A stretch of DNA of 64,000 nucleotides from Ch67 sp041395845 (lineage in GTDB: Bacteria > Pseudomonadota > Gammaproteobacteria > Pseudomonadales > Ketobacteraceae): assembly GCA_041395845.1 (NCBI GenBank), contig JAWKZS010000018.1, positions 1-64,000 on the forward strand, written 5' to 3'. The notes below the pieces were generated by a model, which saw only the letters and a program-made list of their open reading frames with translations, made no database searches and was not told where the DNA came from. The translations under genes and the position numbers were made by a program. This document shows, piece by piece, positions 59,422-64,000 of this stretch (within the stretch, counting starts at the first letter, position 1; every line of letters begins with the position of its first letter).

Positions 59422-62400
59422 CGGTTTGTCATCGGCCACCGCACCGGTGTGTGCGCGGAATCCTGTGCGCACATCCTCGATCACCATGTACAAACAGGGA
59501 ATCAGTACCAGCATGATCGCGGTGGCAAAAAGGATGCCGTACCCAAGCGAAATCGCCATCGGGATAATGAAACGCGCCTGCCGGGAGGTTTCGAAAATCA
59601 TCGGCGCCAGCCCGCAGAAGGTGGTGACCGTCGTCAGCAGAATCGGCCGGAAGCGGCGAATCCCGGCATCCACGATGGCCTCCAGCGCCTGGGCACCCTG
59701 CGCCCGCCGCCGGTTGGCATAATCGATCATCACCAGCGAATCATTCACCACCACCCCGGTGAGCGCGATGATCCCCATGATACTGATGATGCTGATGCTA
59801 TAGCCCATCACCAGATGCCCCAGTACTGCACCCACCACACCAAACGGAATCGACAGCATCACGATGGCCGGCTGGATATAGCTGCGGAACGGAATCGCCA
59901 GCAGAATGTACATCGCCACCAGGGTCAGACTGACGTTCTGCACGAAACTCATCATCGCATCGCGCATGCTCGCCTGATGGCCCTCAAAACCGAAATTCAG
60001 GCCAGGGAAATCCTTCTGGAGTTGCGGTAATACCTCTGTACGTAACACCGTCACGATGCGATTGCTTTCACTGATCGGGTCCACATTGGCACTCACCGTT
60101 ACCGCGCGCTGACCATTGTGACGGGTGATCTGGGTGAAGGCGCGGCCGTAATCGATCTCTACCGCCTGATTCAGCGGGATATAGCCGCCAGCGGACGTGC
60201 GCAGCAACAACGTTTCCACGTCTCGCAAATGACTGCGTTCTGTCTCGGGCAACTTGACCATGACTTTCACTTCATTGCGGCCCCGCTGCTGCCGTAGTGC
60301 TTCGGCACCGTAATACGCATTGCGCACCTGGGTACCGACATCCGCCGCGGTCAGGCCGGCGCTGCGGGCTTCCGGTGTCAGGCGAAAATCCAGCTGACGT
60401 TTGCCCGGCGTATAACCGTCGTCGATATCCCGCGTGTTGCTGAATTCCGCCAGTCGCGCCGCCAACGCCACGCTCGCCCGGTTCAGCATATCGACATCAC
60501 GGTGACGCAACTCCACTGTCACCGCCGCCCCCGATCCGGGGCCACCGCGATCCGAGGCAAAGCGCACATACTCGGCACCGGCAATGCTGCCCACCGCATC
60601 ACGCCACTGGCGGGTAATCTCGCTGGTACTGACGGTGCGCTGATCCGGTGGCAATAGATAGGCGCGGATATTGATGGTGTTATCCGACACGACGGCAAAC
60701 ACACCTTTGCCGGGATTGCCGGCTGGCTGGCTTTCCAGTACCTGGCGGGCTTTTTCCACCATCATCTGGCGCACGCCCTGCATCACCGCATCCGGCGTAC
60801 CCACCGGCATCACCACGGTGGCAGCCGACGAATCCGATTCCACTGTCGGCATCAGGATAAAGCCCATGCGCCCGCTCAGCGGCAACGCCAGCACAACACA
60901 CAGCAATGCGATACCGGCCGCCACCGTCACATAGCGACGCTTCACCGCAATATGAATGAAGCGGCCATAATAGCGCTCGACCCAGCGCGAAAATCCATTA
61001 CTGAACGCCTGCTGTTTGTCATGCAGCCGTGCCGCCAAGCCGGTACGCTGACGATGCTTCATGTGCGCCACATGGGACGGCAACACCAGCAAGGCCTCGA
61101 TCCACGAAATCACGAAAACCGTTCCCACCACCAGCGGAATCACCGACCAGAATTTACCGAAACCGCCGGGAATGAATGCCAGTGGTAGGAATGCAATGAT
61201 GTTGGTGAGAATGCTGAACGTGATGGGCACAGCGATATCTCGCGCCCCCTGAATCGCCGCATCGATCCAGTTCATGCCGCGTTGTCGGTATTCGTAAATG
61301 TTTTCACCGACAATGATCGCATCATCCACCACGATGCCCAGCGCAATGATGAACGCGAACATGGATATCATGTTGATGGACGCATCCATCGCCGGCAGAA
61401 ACAGAAACGCGCCCAGGAACGACACAGGAATTCCCACTGCCACCCAGAACGCCAGCTTGAATTCCAGAAACAGACTGAGCAGTGCGAGTACCAGAATCAG
61501 CCCCAGAAAGCCGTTGCGCAGCAGCAGATTCAGGCGCTGCTGGTAGATCTCGGAATTATCATCCGAGATTACGTACTGGATATCCGGTGGCAGACTGGCG
61601 ATCGCCTCCGGCAACAGTCGCCGTGTGGCGTCTGACACGCTCATGGGTGTCTGGTCACCGACGCGATACACCAGCAGGCCGATGGCGGGCTGATTGTCGT
61701 AGGTGGCCGACACTTTGGTATCTTCGAAACCTTCGCGCACAGTGGCAATATCGCCCAGACGCAACACCGTTCCGTTGGCGTCTACCTTGAGGGGGATCGC
61801 AGCAAATTCGCGCGCGTAATCCTTGCGTTCCTGCACCCGCAACAGGATCTGTCCGGCACTGGTTTCCACCTTGCCGCCGGAACGATCCAGCGCCGACGCC
61901 CGCACCACACTGGCCACCTGCTCCAGCGTCAGGTCATAGGCCCGCAGGTCCGCCTGGGTAATCTCGATCTGGATTTCCAGATTGCGGGCGCCTTCCAGTT
62001 CGATCTGGGTGAGTTCGCTGTCGCTGAGCAGATGATCCCGTACCTGTTCCGCCGCTGCCCGCAGGGTGTGTTCGCTGACGTTGCCGTACAGCTGCACTTC
62101 CATCACTTCCCGTTGCCGGCTGCTCAAGGATACCTGGGGCTTTTCCGCATCACCGGGAAAGGTGGTGATACGATCCACTGCCTGCTGGATATCCTGATAG
62201 GCTTTCTGACGGTCGGCGGAACTCATCAACTCGATGATGACCGACGCAGCACCTTCGGACGCCGTGGCGGTGATGTCCTCAATACCTTCAAGCCCGCGCA
62301 CCGCTTCTTCGATGGCCAGCACCAGACTCTGCTCGACCTCTTCCGGGCTGGCGCCAGGCAGCGCCACCGACACGGTCACCATGTCCAGTTCGAATTCGGG

Positions 62401-62550
62401 AAATACTTCTTTCTTGATTTGCGACGCGAACAACAGGCCACCCACCAGCAACACCAGCATCAGCAGGTTGGCGGCCACCTTGTGCTGCACCATCCAGGCC
62501 AGCGGGCCGCGATGGGAAACATTCACCGGCTCATTCATCGCTGTCGCCAT
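59407..62550 (-). CDS. RND-family efflux permease (inner-membrane pump)
   Basis: This proton-driven pump of 1047 residues has twelve predicted membrane helices and two large periplasmic loops. The TM4 proton-relay region is IIALGIVVDDAIIVGENIY, the loop motif is PGASPEEVEQSLVLAIEE, and the family-typical SYIQPAIVMLSIPFGVVGA is near the end. ATG 62550 is supported by GGAGG 9 bases upstream and lies inside the end of the adaptor gene (stop 62531). An alternative ATG is at 62538. Together with the adaptor and the TolC-type protein it forms a three-part exporter; the substrate is unknown. Confidence 0.92.
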   Translation of the reverse strand: MATAMNEPVNVSHRGPLAWMVQHKVAANLLMLVLLVGGLLFASQIKKEVFPEFELDMVTVSVALPGASPEEVEQSLVLAIEEAVRGLEGIEDITATASEGAASVIIELMSSADRQKAYQDIQQAVDRITTFPGDAEKPQVSLSSRQREVMEVQLYGNVSEHTLRAAAEQVRDHLLSDSELTQIELEGARNLEIQIEITQADLRAYDLTLEQVASVVRASALDRSGGKVETSAGQILLRVQERKDYAREFAAIPLKVDANGTVLRLGDIATVREGFEDTKVSATYDNQPAIGLLVYRVGDQTPMSVSDATRRLLPEAIASLPPDIQYVISDDNSEIYQQRLNLLLRNGFLGLILVLALLSLFLEFKLAFWVAVGIPVSFLGAFLFLPAMDASINMISMFAFIIALGIVVDDAIIVGENIYEYRQRGMNWIDAAIQGARDIAVPITFSILTNIIAFLPLAFIPGGFGKFWSVIPLVVGTVFVISWIEALLVLPSHVAHMKHRQRTGLAARLHDKQQAFSNGFSRWVERYYGRFIHIAVKRRYVTVAAGIALLCVVLALPLSGRMGFILMPTVESDSSAATVVMPVGTPDAVMQGVRQMMVEKARQVLESQPAGNPGKGVFAVVSDNTINIRAYLLPPDQRTVSTSEITRQWRDAVGSIAGAEYVRFASDRGGPGSGAAVTVELRHRDVDMLNRASVALAARLAEFSNTRDIDDGYTPGKRQLDFRLTPEARSAGLTAADVGTQVRNAYYGAEALRQQRGRNEVKVMVKLPETERSHLRDVETLLLRTSAGGYIPLNQAVEIDYGRAFTQITRHNGQRAVTVSANVDPISESNRIVTVLRTEVLPQLQKDFPGLNFGFEGHQASMRDAMMSFVQNVSLTLVAMYILLAIPFRSYIQPAIVMLSIPFGVVGAVLGHLVMGYSISIISIMGIIALTGVVVNDSLVMIDYANRRRAQGAQALEAIVDAGIRRFRPILLTTVTTFCGLAPMIFETSRQARFIIPMAISLGYGILFATAIMLVLIPCLYMVIEDVRTGFRAHTGAVADDKPSELV

Positions 62551-63766
62551 CCGTCGTTTCCTCCAGTCTGACCGGCATGCCGTCCGTCACCGTCGACAAA
62601 GCGGATGTCACCAGCAGATCACTCGGCTGAATCCCGCTGCTAACGTACACATCGGACTGGGTGCGATACAGTACCGTCACCGGCTGGACCTTCAATTCGC
62701 CATCGACGTAGCGCCAGACCGTATCGTTCTCGCGCAGCAGACTGGCAGGAATCAGCAACGCATGCTCCATCGGTTTGCCGCTGATGTCGGCGCGGACAAA
62801 ACTGCCCATCAACAATGGCGGCACCTTGCTGTCACGGGCCAGCGGATCGTCCACTTCCACCAGAATACGTGCCATGCGGCCACTGGATTCCAGATCGCTG
62901 AGCAGACGCACTACCCGGCCGCTGCGGGTCTGGCCCTGCGCCCACACCTGATCGTAATACAGGGTCACTGTCGAACCGGGATTGCCGTCGACATCGGGAA
63001 ACTGAATCCACTGCAGCTCTGTCAGTGGCACCGACAGCTCAACCCAGGCCATGGCAGTGCCGGTCAACGTCACCACATCACCATTCACCGCCAGATGACT
63101 GCCGACATTGACGTGCCGTTCGCGAATCACACCGGCAAACGGCGCACGAATGACGGTTCGATCCAGATTCAGCTGCGCCGCTGCCAGCGCCGCTTCTGCT
63201 GACTGGACTTGCGAACTGGCCACCTGCAGCTGCGGTTCCCGCAGCATGCGTTTACGATCGGCCGGGCTGACATCGCCACCCAGCAACGCAAACTCGCTGC
63301 GTGCTACCGCCTGATTACCCTGCTCGATTTCCAGTTCTGCTTTTGCCTGCTGCAAAGCGGCCTGCTGCTGGATCAGCGCGGCCTGATAATCGGCCTGCTC
63401 CAGTCGCACCAGTGTTTGCCCTTCGGTGACAAAGCTGCCTGGCTCCAATCCGGGCGACAGCGTCTGCACCACGCCGCTCACCTGGGCACGCACCACCACT
63501 TCCTGCGCCGGTTTTACTTCGCCCCAGGCCGTAATGCGCAACGCATCCGTCGCAGTGGACACGGTCATGACATCCACCAGACGCGCCTCCCGCGGCTTGC
63601 TCACCCGCTCCATTTTGGGCGTGGCAAACATCAGATAGCTGGCCACCACCAGCCCGACAATCACGATGATCACAGGCAGGGCCAGCCGGAACAGGCGAGT
63701 CATCAGGGATGCAGGTTGCTGCGACGGTTGCGTCACCACGGCGTCAATGTCCACTTGCTGATTCAT
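62531..63766 (-). CDS. RND periplasmic adaptor (membrane fusion protein)
   Basis: This 411-residue HlyD/AcrA-type adaptor has a single N-terminal membrane anchor (about residues 28-47, LALPVIIVIVGLVVASYLMF), a barrel-sandwich/lipoyl half (VVVRAQVSGVVQTLSPGLEPGS... split by a helical hairpin at about 125-200), and its return half (RTVIRAPFAGVIRERHVNVGS). It links the pump to the outer-membrane channel. Its start overlaps the TolC-type gene's end by 23 bases, and its stop overlaps the pump gene. Confidence 0.92.
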   Translation of the reverse strand: MNQQVDIDAVVTQPSQQPASLMTRLFRLALPVIIVIVGLVVASYLMFATPKMERVSKPREARLVDVMTVSTATDALRITAWGEVKPAQEVVVRAQVSGVVQTLSPGLEPGSFVTEGQTLVRLEQADYQAALIQQQAALQQAKAELEIEQGNQAVARSEFALLGGDVSPADRKRMLREPQLQVASSQVQSAEAALAAAQLNLDRTVIRAPFAGVIRERHVNVGSHLAVNGDVVTLTGTAMAWVELSVPLTELQWIQFPDVDGNPGSTVTLYYDQVWAQGQTRSGRVVRLLSDLESSGRMARILVEVDDPLARDSKVPPLLMGSFVRADISGKPMEHALLIPASLLRENDTVWRYVDGELKVQPVTVLYRTQSDVYVSSGIQPSDLLVTSALSTVTDGMPVRLEETTDGDSDE

Positions 63767-64000
63767 GTTGGGTCACTTGTGTCGGGGATTCAGGGGATTC
63801 AGCTGTCCAGCCGGTGGCCAGTGCGCGGGCCAGGGCAATGCGGTATTCCAGCAGTTGCTGCTGCGCGGTGATCACATCCTGCTGGGTCTGCTGCTGATCG
63901 GTGAGGGCCTGCAGTACGTCGAGATAATCCACATTGCCGGCGCGATAGCGCAGGTTGAGTCGCTGCACCACCTGATCATCCAGCGTCATCTTGTTGCGCA
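63744..64000 (-). CDS. TolC-family outer-membrane efflux protein (C-terminal part only)
   Basis: Only the last 85 or so codons lie in the window; the gene continues past the right edge. The visible part has the long-helix pattern of TolC-type channels: LNLRYRAGNVDYLDVLQALTD, QQQLLEYRIALARALATGW. The position directly upstream of the adaptor gene, with a 23-base overlap, supports an outer-membrane partner of this RND pump. The signal peptide and first repeat cannot be seen. Confidence 0.85.
   Translation of the reverse strand, partial: RNKMTLDDQVVQRLNLRYRAGNVDYLDVLQALTDQQQTQQDVITAQQQLLEYRIALARALATGWTAESPESPTQVTQHESASGH

Overview
The window looks like a chromosomal segment of a free-living, probably aquatic gammaproteobacterium of the broad Pseudomonadales/Oceanospirillales kind. 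The evidence is RdgC, TmcA, a DUF2788 protein, an AlgP-like histone-H1-type protein, a PA0069-type radical SAM protein, the N-acetylglutaminylglutamine amide (NAGGN) osmolyte operon, and Fur-, LexA- and ZntR-like sites. Coding density is high and no gene-free gap exceeds 300 bases. I see no tRNA, rRNA, insertion sequence, integrase or CRISPR array.

Layout. 1-2.9 kb: end of glpD and an FGGY kinase. 2.9-4.4 kb: a metal-efflux permease and its ZntR-type regulator. 4.4-6.3 kb: HD-GYP protein and SGNH hydrolase. 6.4-11.1 kb: UbiB-family kinase, Cache/PAS histidine kinase, DUF2788 protein. 11.2-18.7 kb: radical SAM protein behind a LexA-like box, a nucleotide-sugar operon (phosphorylase, class III-like PRPP synthetase, RMD1 protein), rdgC, FHA protein. 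18.8-23 kb: thiolase, AlgP-like protein, diiron protein, SRPBCC protein. 23.1-30.6 kb: an iron cluster behind Fur-like boxes (porin, two imelysins, a DUF1111 di-heme protein, a DUF1513 protein) with a convergent multicopper oxidase. 30.6-38.2 kb: esterase, an HDAC-family deacetylase paired with a Pat-type acyl-CoA synthetase/acetyltransferase fusion, TmcA, and an unknown protein. 38.2-43.4 kb: degenerate GGDEF membrane sensor, FapA, and a flagellin carrying an inserted zinc-metallopeptidase domain. 43.5-46.1 kb: CBS protein, MscS, cold-shock protein, pseudouridine synthase. 46.1-53.1 kb: a complete Wadjet (JetABCD) defence locus. 53.3-58.0 kb: NAGGN operon. 58-64 kb: GST-like protein, MarR regulator and an RND efflux operon.

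The most striking gene is the flagellin at 41765-43429. Normal flagellin ends flank a domain with HEMVH and a downstream WFIEG, the gluzincin zinc-protease signature. This is the architecture of flagellinolysins, flagellins that make the filament a protease. A sigma-28-like promoter lies directly upstream.

Six genes are broken. Five carry a single-base indel, mostly at short homopolymers (HD-GYP, phosphorylase, tmcA, DISM-GGDEF, jetD). The porin carries a 16-bp tandem duplication and an in-frame TAG. The clustering suggests assembly or sequencing error for some of them, but as read JetD loses its nuclease domain and the porin its signal peptide.
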